DNA from: a virus
Length of the DNA stretch: 40,857 bases
Strand: one strand, 5' to 3'
Virus record (IMG/VR): IMGVR_UViG_3300020109_000046
Location: 1 to 40,857 of that record
Shown: positions 7,079-15,336 of the stretch, piece after piece
Position numbering within the stretch: the stretch's first letter is position 1
Layout of the letters: each line of letters begins with the position of its first letter
Position numbers and translations under genes: made by a program
Notes under the pieces: generated by a model
The model's database searches: none
What the model was told of the DNA's origin: nothing
Seen by the model: the letters and a program-made list of their open reading frames with translations, nothing else

Positions 7079-7275
7079 TGATCTGATTCCTCTTCTGTTT
7101 CTGTTGATACTTCAGTTTCTTCCTCTTCTGGAGAATCAAAATATGTTGAAGCAACAGTTGATTTATACATGCTCAATGCGTCTGCTGCCTTAGCATATAA
7201 AACATCATTAATTTTATCAATTGCTTCGGATTTATTTCCATCTATGATGGAAGATACAATATCGATAGTGTCCAT
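7075..7275 (-). CDS. Small prohead core protein, gp67-like
   Basis: A 66-aa protein between portal gp20 and protease gp21, the place of gp67/gp68 in T4. It has an N-terminal helical half (MDTIDIVSSIIDGNKSEAID onwards, then KAADALSMYKSTVA) and a very acidic tail from about residue 49 (SPEEEETEVSTETEEESDQ), the same plan as T4 gp67 (80 aa), which helps determine head shape. The identification rests on position and composition rather than on a signature. Ribosome site AAAGG upstream of the ATG; overlaps gp21 by 4 nt. Confidence 0.72.
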   Translation of the reverse strand: MDTIDIVSSIIDGNKSEAIDKINDVLYAKAADALSMYKSTVASTYFDSPEEEETEVSTETEEESDQ

Positions 7276-7293
7276 GTGATATAACCTTTGTAA

Positions 7294-8904
7294 TTATTTA
7301 GTATTCTTGCTACTTGATGGTGGTGCTGGCGGCGGAGGATTTGCCGATAACTCTAAAGCTTTGGCATTCATTGTATTAGTGTGCACAGGATCAGACACCA
7401 TTTTATTACTAATATCTGTCTTCATTTGTTTATCTATCTCAATATACTCAACTTCAGTTTGCATTAGTATTTGCTTTCTTACATACTCAATTGAATAATA
7501 TTTGCCAACATATGGATCAATTTTTAACAATACATCAAGACGAGAATTCATTAATTCTGCTTGGCGTAACTCAACGAAATGATTGTCAAAAAGAAAATCA
7601 TATTGAATGTTTTCTTCCATATCTTCCCAGTCTTCTGGGGTGAGAATACCTTTAAGAATTAATTGTGTCTTTAAAATATCATGTAAGATGTATGCAAACT
7701 TTTTACGAAGTCTTCCTACAAATTTTGCAAACTTTAATTCGTCTCTTAAAATTTCTGTAGTCTTTCCTAGATTGAATGATTTATTATCATCGGTTAATCT
7801 AGACGGAGGAAGATTAAGAGAGTTGTAAAGTTTTTTTCTAAAATATTCTACGTCTTTTAATTCGCCAAGATTTTGTCCACCAGGAAGAGTGGTAATTTCT
7901 GTGCCTCTACCACCTTCACGACGAGGAAGCCAAAAATCCTCAAGCATACTCATGTGCTTTTTGTCGTCGCGGATTTCTCCTGTCTGTGCATCATAAACTA
8001 ATTTATTGCGATAACGATTCATTACCTCTCTGAGATATTGCTCTGCTTTAATCTTTGGAAGGTTACCTACATCAATATAAAAAATTCTTCTTTCTGGTGC
8101 TCTAGATAATCTGTAGATAACTAATGAATCCTCAATCATTCTCAATTGATTAAGTGATTTAATAGATTTATGCAGATAACTAAGATTCATTTTTTTGTTG
8201 AGATCCATTAATCCACAAGGAGCAAATGTAATCGCATCTGCTGCTAATCTAACTCCTCCTTGCATTGGATCTGGACCACCAGCAAAACTGATAAACCCTT
8301 TTGGATTGTAAAGATAATACTCAATAGTATCTCCATAATCATAGGCTAAAGCAGAAGGATTAGAATTTAATGTAGAAATTCTTTCTCTGTCCTTTTGCTC
8401 AATTCTTTGCTTTACTTTTTTAATCTTTAGAGGATCAATGAAACGTAATTCAACAATACCACCTTTTGGATTATTTAAATCAATTACTTTATGGTAATAT
8501 GTCCTACCATCAATATACCAATTTCTAAACAATTCATGCGCTTTTTTGTCAAACTGCAACAACGATTTAATATAATTAAATTCTGTGCGAATTCTATTTT
8601 TAATACCTTCACTAACATCCAAGTTAGATAATTCTATTTGCACAGGAGATTCATCTTCATCACTATTAATTGCTTCATTAACAATTTCATCAATAGCTGT
8701 ATCAACTTCTGGATGCAGAGACATATCTCTGTATCTACGGATGAGATCAAACTCATTTCTTGCTACGCCATCAATATCCACATAATGACCAAAATAACCA
8801 CCAGCAATGGTGGCTACTCCATCATCAGCATTAGGAGGAATTGGCGATTGTCCTTTTGGTTTTTGATTTGGTCCGTTAATAGAAAAGCCAAACAACTGAC
8901 TCAT
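7294..8904 (-). CDS. 20: Portal vertex protein gp20
   Basis: A 536-aa portal protein (T4 gp20 524 aa). Conserved cyanophage gp20 blocks are visible: YVDIDGVARNEFDLIRRYRD near residue 45, HPEVDTAIDEIVNEAI (about 75-90), RNWYIDGRTYYHKVID, RIFYIDVGNLPKIKAEQYL, FWLPRREGGRGTEITTLPG and LNLPPSRL. It forms the dodecameric ring at the vertex through which gp17 pumps DNA and to which the neck attaches. The proline-rich C terminus (NPPPPAPPSSSKNTK) is a local feature. A late promoter (8935-8942) precedes it; the ribosome site is weak (GAGA). Confidence 0.97.
   Translation of the reverse strand: MSQLFGFSINGPNQKPKGQSPIPPNADDGVATIAGGYFGHYVDIDGVARNEFDLIRRYRDMSLHPEVDTAIDEIVNEAINSDEDESPVQIELSNLDVSEGIKNRIRTEFNYIKSLLQFDKKAHELFRNWYIDGRTYYHKVIDLNNPKGGIVELRFIDPLKIKKVKQRIEQKDRERISTLNSNPSALAYDYGDTIEYYLYNPKGFISFAGGPDPMQGGVRLAADAITFAPCGLMDLNKKMNLSYLHKSIKSLNQLRMIEDSLVIYRLSRAPERRIFYIDVGNLPKIKAEQYLREVMNRYRNKLVYDAQTGEIRDDKKHMSMLEDFWLPRREGGRGTEITTLPGGQNLGELKDVEYFRKKLYNSLNLPPSRLTDDNKSFNLGKTTEILRDELKFAKFVGRLRKKFAYILHDILKTQLILKGILTPEDWEDMEENIQYDFLFDNHFVELRQAELMNSRLDVLLKIDPYVGKYYSIEYVRKQILMQTEVEYIEIDKQMKTDISNKMVSDPVHTNTMNAKALELSANPPPPAPPSSSKNTK
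7295..7302 (-). promoter_or_regulatory. Possible variant late promoter ACTAAATA
   Basis: Minus-strand ACTAAATA overlapping the gp20 stop codon, 19 nt before the 66-aa gene. Same NCTAAATA deviation as the element at 3731-3738. Weak on its own. Confidence 0.3.
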
Positions 8905-8934
8905 AGTTTAAATCTCACATAATAACTTCTAAGA

Positions 8935-8942
8935 TATTTATA
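8935..8942 (-). promoter_or_regulatory. Late promoter TATAAATA for gp20
   Basis: Exact minus-strand TATAAATA in the gp19-gp20 gap, 30 nt before the gp20 ATG. Confidence 0.8.
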
Positions 8943-8949
8943 TTATAAT

Positions 8950-9567
8950 TTAGGGGTCTTTAATTTCAACGCCAGAAGGAGTACCAACACCAGCAGTTGA
9001 TAAAGTTACACCACTATTTTCAACTGTCCAATATTGTACTTGGAATTCAACAGTAAAATCTTCAATCTGATCATTGCTATCATAAGCAAGATCAATTTGA
9101 GAAACGTTAGTTGGGAAGCAATACCATAACTTATACTGTCTCAATATAGAAGCGTTAGTTTGACCATCTCTTTCTAGTTGTTTTACTAGAAGGTGCGCGG
9201 TATATCCTGTGCTATCATTTGCTGGTTTGTGTCTATCTGCTCTGTTTCCATCATGTGAGTTAATTTCTGACATCCACTTTTCCATCGCGCTGCGAATAAG
9301 AAAGTTTCTATCATTAATAAAAGTTGCTGTCCAAGTATCAAATGTGCGATCTCCAGCAATTTTTACTGTTCTTCCTCTGTAAGGAACTTCAATAACACCT
9401 AAGTTTGATGCTGGGAGAGCAGCCGATTTACACAGCATGTTAGTCAATGCTGCATCAGCAGGGACAGATGCAAATGATGTTGGATATTGTACATCGACGA
9501 CAAATAGATTTGGTTTTACGCCTTGATTTACTTTATTTAAAAAGCCTGATACACTACTGGAGTACAT
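8950..9567 (-). CDS. 19: Tail tube protein gp19
   Basis: A 205-aa tail tube protein (T4 gp19 163 aa). Typical features: N-terminal SGFLNKVNQGVKPNLFVVDV, the CKSAALPASNLGVIEVPYRGR block (about 46-66), then AGDRTFDTWTATFINDRNFL and the AMEKWMSEINSH helix. Stacked hexamers form the channel inside the sheath encoded by the neighbouring gp18. The C-terminal about 35 residues are a Ser/Thr/Val-rich extension relative to T4. Ribosome site GAGG about 11 nt before the ATG at 9567; 30 nt separate it from gp18. Confidence 0.96.
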   Translation of the reverse strand: MYSSSVSGFLNKVNQGVKPNLFVVDVQYPTSFASVPADAALTNMLCKSAALPASNLGVIEVPYRGRTVKIAGDRTFDTWTATFINDRNFLIRSAMEKWMSEINSHDGNRADRHKPANDSTGYTAHLLVKQLERDGQTNASILRQYKLWYCFPTNVSQIDLAYDSNDQIEDFTVEFQVQYWTVENSGVTLSTAGVGTPSGVEIKDP

Positions 9568-9597
9568 GGTGGTTACCTCGAAAAATGTTTATTAAAA

Positions 9598-11313
9598 TTA
9601 AACTTGACCTGTGACTTCTGAGAAGCTTGCACCAGATCTCGTTGCAACAAATGTAATTGTAATAAAGTTAATTGATCTAGCTGGTTTAATATAAATTTCA
9701 GCAACAAATTCATTTCTATCGATAACATCTGCGGTATTATTGGTCTCGTCACAAACAACCAAATAATCTGTTACACCCGCTTTTGCTTTTACTTCAGTCA
9801 TAAATGAATCTACAGTATTGAAGAAAGTAGATCTAGTTGTTGCATCGTTAAGCTCGAATAATACTCCTCTTGAAACTTGAAGTACTCTTTTTTCAATAGC
9901 AAGGAATAAACGACGCACGTTAATACGATCAAATGCACTGGGTGAAGCAAGAGCGGTTTTATCGCCAAAGAGCACAACACCTTGTCCAGGGAAAGAAGCA
10001 ATGGGGTTGATTCTTTTTTGATAGAGTTTATCTCTATCGGTCTTTGTAGGAGTATATGCTAACTTGATTACATTTCTTAGATTTCCTCTGTTTAATCCAG
10101 CGGGAGAAAACCAATCTTCTAGATTTGCTGAAGTTTGTACACAAAGTCCAGCAACATCTCCGTTACATGGAATATAACGATAGGTATCGTTATATCTATC
10201 ATAGATGTATTTGTATCCACTATCAAATACTGCATATGAGGTGCTCGATCCTACCGCTTGGAAGAATGCAATAATATTATCTCTTTGAGTATCTGAGTTT
10301 GTAGTTGCGGTTACATTTTTGTATGGCGAGATAAAAGCAATACAATCTTTTCTATAATTTGCTACTTCAATAACTTTTTGTGCTTTTGCTACAGTATCTG
10401 TTTGAGATCCTAAACTTCCCCCTGCCAAAACAAAATCAATGACGACGTTTTCTGCATCATGGAATTTGAGAAGAGCAGCTTCAATATTGGTGGTTGATCC
10501 AGTATAAGAATCAACACCGCCAGTAAAATCATCTGCAGCAGCGATTGATTCTACATGTATATTATAATCAAATGAAAGAGCACTGCCAGTATTAGCTAAA
10601 GGAGTAGCTGCAAAAATATAGGATGATCTTGTATTAATTACATCAACATAATAATTTGATCCGCCCTCTGAATTCTTAGCCAACAGAGATTTAGAAACAA
10701 ACAAGAAAGTTTCTAGAATTGTATTGGGTGTACCTGTGATGCTTCCTGATTTATCAATGAGCGCAATGTGAATCTCATCATCAGCACCACCTGCAGCAGC
10801 TGCAGCAGCAGATGTGCCTGGTTTGCCTGCAATGGTATTCCACTTTGGTCCTGATGTGTAGAGAACCTCATTATCATAATCTCCAGCAGCTGCTTCAATA
10901 CCGTCGATATAAGCAATCACTAGTGAGTTGCCCCAGGTACCTGCAGATTTGGCAGCAAAATTCCATGTATATGTTGATTTATTTGCTTCAAAATCTGAGA
11001 CATCCTTGATCAATACTGCACTGCCAGTATTAACTGAATTTTTAAGTGCAGTATCTTCTACTCTTATTACTAAAAGTTGTCCACCATACGAGATAAATGT
11101 TGATGCCACATACCAATCTTCGAAATTGGCGTTATTTGGTTTACCAAATGTATCTACTAACTCTCTCTCACTAGCAATAGATGTAGGCACTCCAACTGGA
11201 CCTTTTGCAAAAGATCCAACAAAAGCAGCAACGTTGGATTGTGTATTAACAATAGTAGAATTGGTTAGGTCTCTTTCTCTAAGAACGATTCCTGGGGAAA
11301 CTTGTCCTGCCAT
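9598..11313 (-). CDS. 18: Contractile tail sheath protein gp18
   Basis: A 571-aa sheath protein (T4 gp18 659 aa). The start MAGQVSPGIVLRERDLTNST, the GSFAKGPVGVPTSIASERELVDTFG segment and the C-terminal block KRINPIASFPGQGVVLFGDKT, then FDRINVRRLFLAIEKRV and FVAEIYIKPARSINFITITFVATR, are hallmarks of myovirus sheaths. Variable, surface-exposed inserts lie in the middle (about 130-290) and account for the length difference. An alanine run (AAAAAAGGADDE) falls at about residue 170. It assembles around gp19 and contracts on infection. Late promoter at 11352-11359; ribosome site GGAG. Confidence 0.97.
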   Translation of the reverse strand: MAGQVSPGIVLRERDLTNSTIVNTQSNVAAFVGSFAKGPVGVPTSIASERELVDTFGKPNNANFEDWYVASTFISYGGQLLVIRVEDTALKNSVNTGSAVLIKDVSDFEANKSTYTWNFAAKSAGTWGNSLVIAYIDGIEAAAGDYDNEVLYTSGPKWNTIAGKPGTSAAAAAAGGADDEIHIALIDKSGSITGTPNTILETFLFVSKSLLAKNSEGGSNYYVDVINTRSSYIFAATPLANTGSALSFDYNIHVESIAAADDFTGGVDSYTGSTTNIEAALLKFHDAENVVIDFVLAGGSLGSQTDTVAKAQKVIEVANYRKDCIAFISPYKNVTATTNSDTQRDNIIAFFQAVGSSTSYAVFDSGYKYIYDRYNDTYRYIPCNGDVAGLCVQTSANLEDWFSPAGLNRGNLRNVIKLAYTPTKTDRDKLYQKRINPIASFPGQGVVLFGDKTALASPSAFDRINVRRLFLAIEKRVLQVSRGVLFELNDATTRSTFFNTVDSFMTEVKAKAGVTDYLVVCDETNNTADVIDRNEFVAEIYIKPARSINFITITFVATRSGASFSEVTGQV

Positions 11314-11351
11314 GTTTGTCTCCGTATAGACGATTCATTTTTATCTAAAAG

Positions 11352-11359
11352 TATTTATG
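11352..11359 (-). promoter_or_regulatory. Late promoter CATAAATA for gp18
   Basis: Minus-strand CATAAATA in the 58-nt gap between gp17 and gp18, 38 nt ahead of the gp18 ATG. Confidence 0.72.
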
Positions 11360-11371
11360 AAAATCTACTTT

Positions 11372-13036
11372 TTAGAAAGACCATAGATAGGAGACTTCTG
11401 TGTGTCTATCACCGTATTCATCAAGGTGCCAAGTATCACCACTTTCATCGGTAAAAATCCGATCTTCATCTTCTAATCCATCAAGAATAAAACCAAATGG
11501 CGCCATGTCTTGCTCAATTTGATTTTTCTGTTCGTCATAGATTCTTTTTCTGACATCATTGTCAGTCATTTCTTTGAAGTATGGTTGCATTGCTAACCAT
11601 GCAAAAATAACTAAACACATTGCTAGATCATCGTTGTGTCCTTCATCCGCTTCAAACGATCCATTTTTTTCAATAAATGTTGTCAATTCTCCAATGATAT
11701 CAAAATCAGTAATTAATAATTTATCATCTTCAATAAAAGTTTTTAAGTTTGCACATCCAACTTTCTTGACGGTTTTAGACATCTTAATGCCTAACTGAGT
11801 TTTAGTGCCAGAGAATCCTTGTCCCACAATTTGTCCTGCTCTACCTCGCATAGAGCACATGAGAACATTAGGATACTCTAAATCATAGTGTAAAATATCT
11901 GCAACTTGATCACCAATGTCATTGATCTCTGTCAACACATATGCTTTATTATAGTTAACTGCAACATCTCTAATAATGTTTGGAAAAAGCATTGGTTTAA
12001 TTGTATTATTTCTATACTTACCGACAATGGTATACGGCACTTTAGTTATATCATATACAATAAAAGCAGAATAGTCATGTGACACTCCTCTGGAAACATC
12101 GGCGGTAATAATATAATCATGATCTTTTTCTGCTTTTTGGTATATTTGAAGACCTTTTAAATTATCTTGAATTGGGTCTTCATATACCATAGATCTTAAT
12201 TTTGCTGCAGAAATTAAAGTATCTACAGATCCCAAGAAATTACATTCAAATTCTTGCTCAAACTGTCTAGCAGAAGTGTTGCGTATAGTTTCTTCTTTCC
12301 AATCTTGATCTCTTCCAGGCACTTGAGACCAATGTACTTCTAGAGGCACATAACCATTTTTACCACGCTCAGCATCATGCCAAAGTTTATAAAACATATT
12401 CATACCCTGTGGGGTAGAAATAATAATAACCTTTGTTGTTTTACCAGACGAAATAGTAGGATATACTGAGCTAAAGAATTGCTCTGCAATATGGTTTGGA
12501 ATGAATGCAAATTCATCAAGAAAAATAATATTAAAAGAGTTACCTCTAACAGCGCTAGAAGAGGTTGAGGCAGCAATTATCTTTGATCCATTCTCTAACT
12601 CTAATGATCCTTTATTCCATGCTACAATCCCTTGCTGCATCCACTTAGGAAGGTTTTCATATGCGAGTTGTAATCTTGATAATAATTCTCTAGAAGTTTC
12701 TGCTTTATTAGCAAGAATAGCAATTCTTACGTTTGCATTAAATATTGCAAAATATAATAGATATCCAATAACTGTAGTAGATTTACCTGTTTGTCTTGGA
12801 AGTTTTGCAATATTAAATCTATTCTCGTGAAAGTTTTTAATTAGTTGCTCTTGAAAATCATACATATCAAAAGGCACAAGACCTTCATCAAGAGAAATAA
12901 TTTTAATATATTTTTTTGCAAAATAAACAGGATTTTGCTCACAAAAAATCCATTCTTGTATTTGCTTTTGTGTAAAATTTATTTTGGTATTCGCTTTTTT
13001 TAAATTAGGATTACCAAGGTATAGTGCATCACTCAC
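11372..13036 (-). CDS. 17: Large terminase subunit gp17
   Basis: A 554-aa packaging motor protein (T4 gp17 610 aa). Walker A LPRQTGKST at 79-87, Walker B NIIFLDE at 169-175 with catalytic E175, and coupling motif IIISTPQG (about 204-211) make up the ATPase domain. The C-terminal RNase H-like nuclease shows TADVSRG with D313, an acidic TEINDIGD and a GHNDDLAMC motif. It cuts the concatemer and pumps DNA through gp20. The frame starts with GTG at 13036, inside the end of the upstream small gene, with only a weak GGGA ribosome site; an ATG a few bases later is out of frame. Confidence 0.97.
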   Translation of the reverse strand: MSDALYLGNPNLKKANTKINFTQKQIQEWIFCEQNPVYFAKKYIKIISLDEGLVPFDMYDFQEQLIKNFHENRFNIAKLPRQTGKSTTVIGYLLYFAIFNANVRIAILANKAETSRELLSRLQLAYENLPKWMQQGIVAWNKGSLELENGSKIIAASTSSSAVRGNSFNIIFLDEFAFIPNHIAEQFFSSVYPTISSGKTTKVIIISTPQGMNMFYKLWHDAERGKNGYVPLEVHWSQVPGRDQDWKEETIRNTSARQFEQEFECNFLGSVDTLISAAKLRSMVYEDPIQDNLKGLQIYQKAEKDHDYIITADVSRGVSHDYSAFIVYDITKVPYTIVGKYRNNTIKPMLFPNIIRDVAVNYNKAYVLTEINDIGDQVADILHYDLEYPNVLMCSMRGRAGQIVGQGFSGTKTQLGIKMSKTVKKVGCANLKTFIEDDKLLITDFDIIGELTTFIEKNGSFEADEGHNDDLAMCLVIFAWLAMQPYFKEMTDNDVRKRIYDEQKNQIEQDMAPFGFILDGLEDEDRIFTDESGDTWHLDEYGDRHTEVSYLWSF

Positions 13037-13268
13037 TTAATTTTCCCAAATCTCTTTCTAAACTCTTTAATGTATTTAACCTTTTTTTCCACCCGTCACC
13101 TTTTGTTGTTCCTTTTGCTGGGTTAATACATGTATCATCGCCTATTGTTTTGTTATCACAAACTAAACTAGCAAGCTCTGTCTCGTTGCCTTTCTTGGTA
13201 GTGCCAGACCAAAAATGCTGACCACCAATCCAGCAAGCCCCGCATTTAGGGCAAGTTTTTGTTTGCAT
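13029..13268 (-). CDS. Small zinc-ribbon-like protein, unknown function
   Basis: A 79-aa protein with CPKCGACW (C6, C9, C12), H18, C37 and C47, a likely zinc-binding knuckle pair, followed by a basic helical tail (KGDGWKKRLNTLKSLERDLGKL). I do not recognise a named family. It has a clear AAGGA ribosome site, a sigma70-type promoter of its own (13295-13323), and overlaps the gp17 start by 8 nt, so the two are probably translated together. A role with the terminase or in DNA binding is a guess from position and charge. An HNH-type nuclease is less likely because no catalytic HNH residues are visible. Confidence 0.65.
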   Translation of the reverse strand: MQTKTCPKCGACWIGGQHFWSGTTKKGNETELASLVCDNKTIGDDTCINPAKGTTKGDGWKKRLNTLKSLERDLGKLSE

Positions 13269-13294
13269 ATTCCTTACAGTAAGATTGAAGTATT

Positions 13295-13323
13295 ACTATA
13301 TATGACAAAAAAATGTTTGTCAA
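13295..13323 (-). promoter_or_regulatory. Sigma70-type promoter upstream of the zinc-ribbon gene and gp17
   Basis: Minus strand TTGACA (13323-13318), exactly 17 nt, TATAGT (13300-13295): eleven of twelve consensus bases. It would start near 13289, 20 nt before the ATG at 13268. An inverted repeat TGACAAA/TTTGTCA (13303-13322) overlaps the -35 and fills the spacer, like an operator. This is an early-type promoter inside a late gene cluster. Confidence 0.7.
13303..13322. repeat. Inverted repeat within the promoter spacer
   Basis: TGACAAA (13303-13309) and TTTGTCA (13316-13322), 7 bp perfect with a 6-nt loop, overlapping the -35 box of the promoter at 13295-13323. A possible operator. It lacks a trailing T tract, so it is not a typical terminator for the gene to its right. 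Confidence 0.45.
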
Positions 13324-13332
13324 GTAACACTG

Positions 13333-13836
13333 TCAGCAATTCCAAGCTCTTAATGATTTAGATAAACGATCTTGTCCAGTGTTATTACTATCTTTTTGTC
13401 TTTTACGCATTCCTTTCATCCTAGCACAGAATGACGCCCTACGGGGATTTCCAACCTTTTTTGAAGGTGCCTTAAGGTCGCTTCCAGGATTCTCACGCTC
13501 GTAAGATTTTCTTCCCTTTTCATTTAAACCACCTTCGGAATTTTTACCCGATTTTTTAGTCCAAGCAGCCCCCTCAGCAACATACTCTTCAGTCTTACTA
13601 GTCATATAATCGGCAGCAGTATCAATGTAGTCGCAAGCAAGAGTGACTTTGGATTGAACCCAACCAGGAAGTTGCATCTTAGGGTCTTGCACTACACCAC
13701 GTAGACGCTGCACTGCGTTATCAATCGTGTCTAGTTGACTCATAATCATTCCGCCTTCATCATCAATCTCTCTGCCCATGGCAACTGCTACATGATTTTC
13801 TGAAAGTGATTCTTTGAGTTGTTTAAAAGTTTTCAT
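13333..13836 (-). CDS. DUF6321-type protein with capsid-targeting-like N terminus
   Basis: A 167-aa protein. Residues about 90-150 (AAWTKKSGKNSEGGLNEKGR, then SYERENPGSDLKAP, NPRRASFCARMKGMRKRQ) match the conserved domain I know as DUF6321 in large phages and bacteria, whose function is unknown; it is very basic. Residues 18-85 form a second, helical block (GREIDDEGGMIMSQLDTIDN to CDYIDTAADYM) that I associate with cyanophages. The first 13 residues, MKTFKQLKESLSE, resemble the targeting peptide of T4 internal proteins (MKTYQEFIAE) and end with an LxE protease site like the one in gp23. The ATG overlaps the stop of the 91-aa gene (ATGA). Packaging of this protein inside the head is an inference. 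Confidence 0.75.
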   Translation of the reverse strand: MKTFKQLKESLSENHVAVAMGREIDDEGGMIMSQLDTIDNAVQRLRGVVQDPKMQLPGWVQSKVTLACDYIDTAADYMTSKTEEYVAEGAAWTKKSGKNSEGGLNEKGRKSYERENPGSDLKAPSKKVGNPRRASFCARMKGMRKRQKDSNNTGQDRLSKSLRAWNC

Positions 13837-14108
13837 GATTGATACGAAACTGCTACAGCTCTTACATCATCATTTGATGCATAGATTTTTTGAGTAGGTA
13901 GTTTTCTGATTACTAAAGATTCACTTGGAGTCATACTAAAAGTTGCTACCGTTGTTGGTGATGCTTCTCCATCAGTGATGGTTATTAAATGTGTTTGATT
14001 GCCGCCAGCATCATGTACAAGACGAACTTCTACTGCTCCACCAACAGTAGTTGCTGTGCCTGATGTAGTTGGAAGTGCTACTTCCGTTCCTAAAATCTTT
14101 AATCTCAT
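13833..14108 (-). CDS. Small beta-rich probable virion protein
   Basis: A 91-aa protein lying between gp16 and the DUF6321-type gene. The sequence is an alternation of short beta strands and turns (MRLKILGTEVALPTT, VEVRLVHDAGGNQTHLITI, ATFSMTPSESLVIRKL, DDVRAVAVSYQS), with no cysteine and no membrane segment. The composition suits a small beta-sandwich head or neck decoration protein. I do not recognise a family; similar small genes occupy this place in cyanophages. It has its own late promoter candidate (14130-14137), which supports a virion or late role. Confidence 0.7.
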   Translation of the reverse strand: MRLKILGTEVALPTTSGTATTVGGAVEVRLVHDAGGNQTHLITITDGEASPTTVATFSMTPSESLVIRKLPTQKIYASNDDVRAVAVSYQS

Positions 14109-14128
14109 TATTACTTACCGTTTATTTT

Positions 14129-14542
14129 CTATTTATTCTTAGCAGCATCTTTAATCATCTTCTGAAGATCTGCAGTTGTGCCAATAAACATAGTATTATT
14201 GACAGTAGTTGGAGTTGATTTCTTATCTTCTTTACCGAGATTCTTCATTTTATGCTGAAGGTCTATCAGTTTGTCAGTCATGTCTGAGACCTGCTTCATA
14301 GCGTTCACAGCGACCTCATACGCCCTAGGGTGCCCAGACTCCTGTGCGACCTCTAACGCTCCCTGAACCGCTTCCTGACCCTGTGAGATGAGCCTGTATA
14401 ACTCTCCTCTGGTATATTCATAATCTTTGTTGGCATCAACAGATACTTCACTATTTGCTTGCGTAATCATTTCAGTAGTTTTTTCTATAGGTGCTATATC
14501 AATCTCAAAGATTTCTTCCATATTTTTTTCAAACTCGTTCAT
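14129..14542 (-). CDS. 16: Small terminase subunit gp16
   Basis: A 137-aa, helical, charged protein (T4 gp16 164 aa) upstream of gp17, as in T4, though here three small genes intervene. The central segment TRGELYRLISQGQEAVQGAL, then ESGHPRAYEVAVNAMKQVSDM and LIDLQHKMKNLG, is the conserved coiled-coil oligomerisation region of T4-type small terminases. The C-terminal TPTTVNNTMFIGTTADLQKMIK is also conserved. It forms a ring that recognises DNA and stimulates the gp17 ATPase. The ATG overlaps the gp15 stop by 4 nt. Confidence 0.92.
   Translation of the reverse strand: MNEFEKNMEEIFEIDIAPIEKTTEMITQANSEVSVDANKDYEYTRGELYRLISQGQEAVQGALEVAQESGHPRAYEVAVNAMKQVSDMTDKLIDLQHKMKNLGKEDKKSTPTTVNNTMFIGTTADLQKMIKDAAKNK
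14130..14137 (-). promoter_or_regulatory. Late promoter AATAAATA for the 91-aa and DUF6321-type genes
   Basis: Minus-strand AATAAATA overlapping the gp16 stop codon, 21 nt ahead of the 91-aa gene ATG. It would make the two small genes late-expressed independently of gp16. Confidence 0.6.
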
Positions 14543-15336
14543 AGTAGTGTAATGCCTTCATTGAATCCAAAGTCATCGTCTGGCATGAGTAAGCTATCAT
14601 CTGTCGAATCAATAACTCCATCATTATTTAAATCAGTAATAGCTTCTGGAGTAACCTCATACTTGAGAAATCTGCGATGTTCATTAAAATCTCCAAGATT
14701 TTCAAACACAGTTGCTTTTTTAATGATTGCCGCATCACTAACAGGACCATACATATAAGTCTTGAGAGTAAAATCTAAAGTATACGTAATACTTCTTCTT
14801 TGCATCATGTCATCTTCATAATCATCTTCATATGAAATACCATTTAATATTACTGGTAAATCTTTTTTCTCTTCCATTTCTGGAATGAGCATAATAGTCA
14901 CATTAAAAGATGGTTGAAAAAATGGCAGAATCTGTTCTAAAATCTGCAATGCGTCATCTTGGGTTTTTGAAAGTATTCCGAGTTCAAATCTGAGATTATA
15001 TGGAACAGGCATATACTGAACCTTCACACTCTCACCAGTATCACTCAGTTTATATTTTTGTATGGGAGAAGTTTTTCTAGATGAATCATAAGTGATATCA
15101 GTCATCTCAAAAGAGATGCGAGGCATCGTAATACTTACTTTACGTTCTGTACTTGGATCTTGTTCTAGTCTGGCTAAGAACTTACTCTTAGGTCCATACG
15201 CAAGAGGAACTTTTTCTTGCCGAATAACATCACCTGTTTGTGGATCTTTTTTAACAATCTGAATATTATTAAAAAGGGTTCCAAAAGCTTTGACGTTTTT
15301 CTTTATGATTTCGTGATAATAATATTGTCCTAACAT
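14539..15336 (-). CDS. 15: Tail completion/sheath terminator protein gp15
   Basis: A 265-aa protein (T4 gp15 272 aa). The start MLGQYYYHEIIKKNVKAFGTLFNNI, the PRISFEMTDITYDSSRK segment and the VPYNLRFELGILSKTQDDALQILEQILPFF block, followed by a long TYTLDFTLKTYMYGPV strand, are typical. It caps the tail end facing the head and is bound by the gp13/gp14 neck. The order 13-14-15 and tight junctions (1 nt overlap with gp14, 4 nt with gp16) match T4 and cyanophages. Confidence 0.94.
   Translation of the reverse strand: MLGQYYYHEIIKKNVKAFGTLFNNIQIVKKDPQTGDVIRQEKVPLAYGPKSKFLARLEQDPSTERKVSITMPRISFEMTDITYDSSRKTSPIQKYKLSDTGESVKVQYMPVPYNLRFELGILSKTQDDALQILEQILPFFQPSFNVTIMLIPEMEEKKDLPVILNGISYEDDYEDDMMQRRSITYTLDFTLKTYMYGPVSDAAIIKKATVFENLGDFNEHRRFLKYEVTPEAITDLNNDGVIDSTDDSLLMPDDDFGFNEGITLL

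Noticed and set aside
13303-13322. Terminator after the DUF6321-type gene
   Set aside because: The Ts lie in the loop rather than after the stem, and the dyad coincides with a sigma70 spacer; operator is the better reading.
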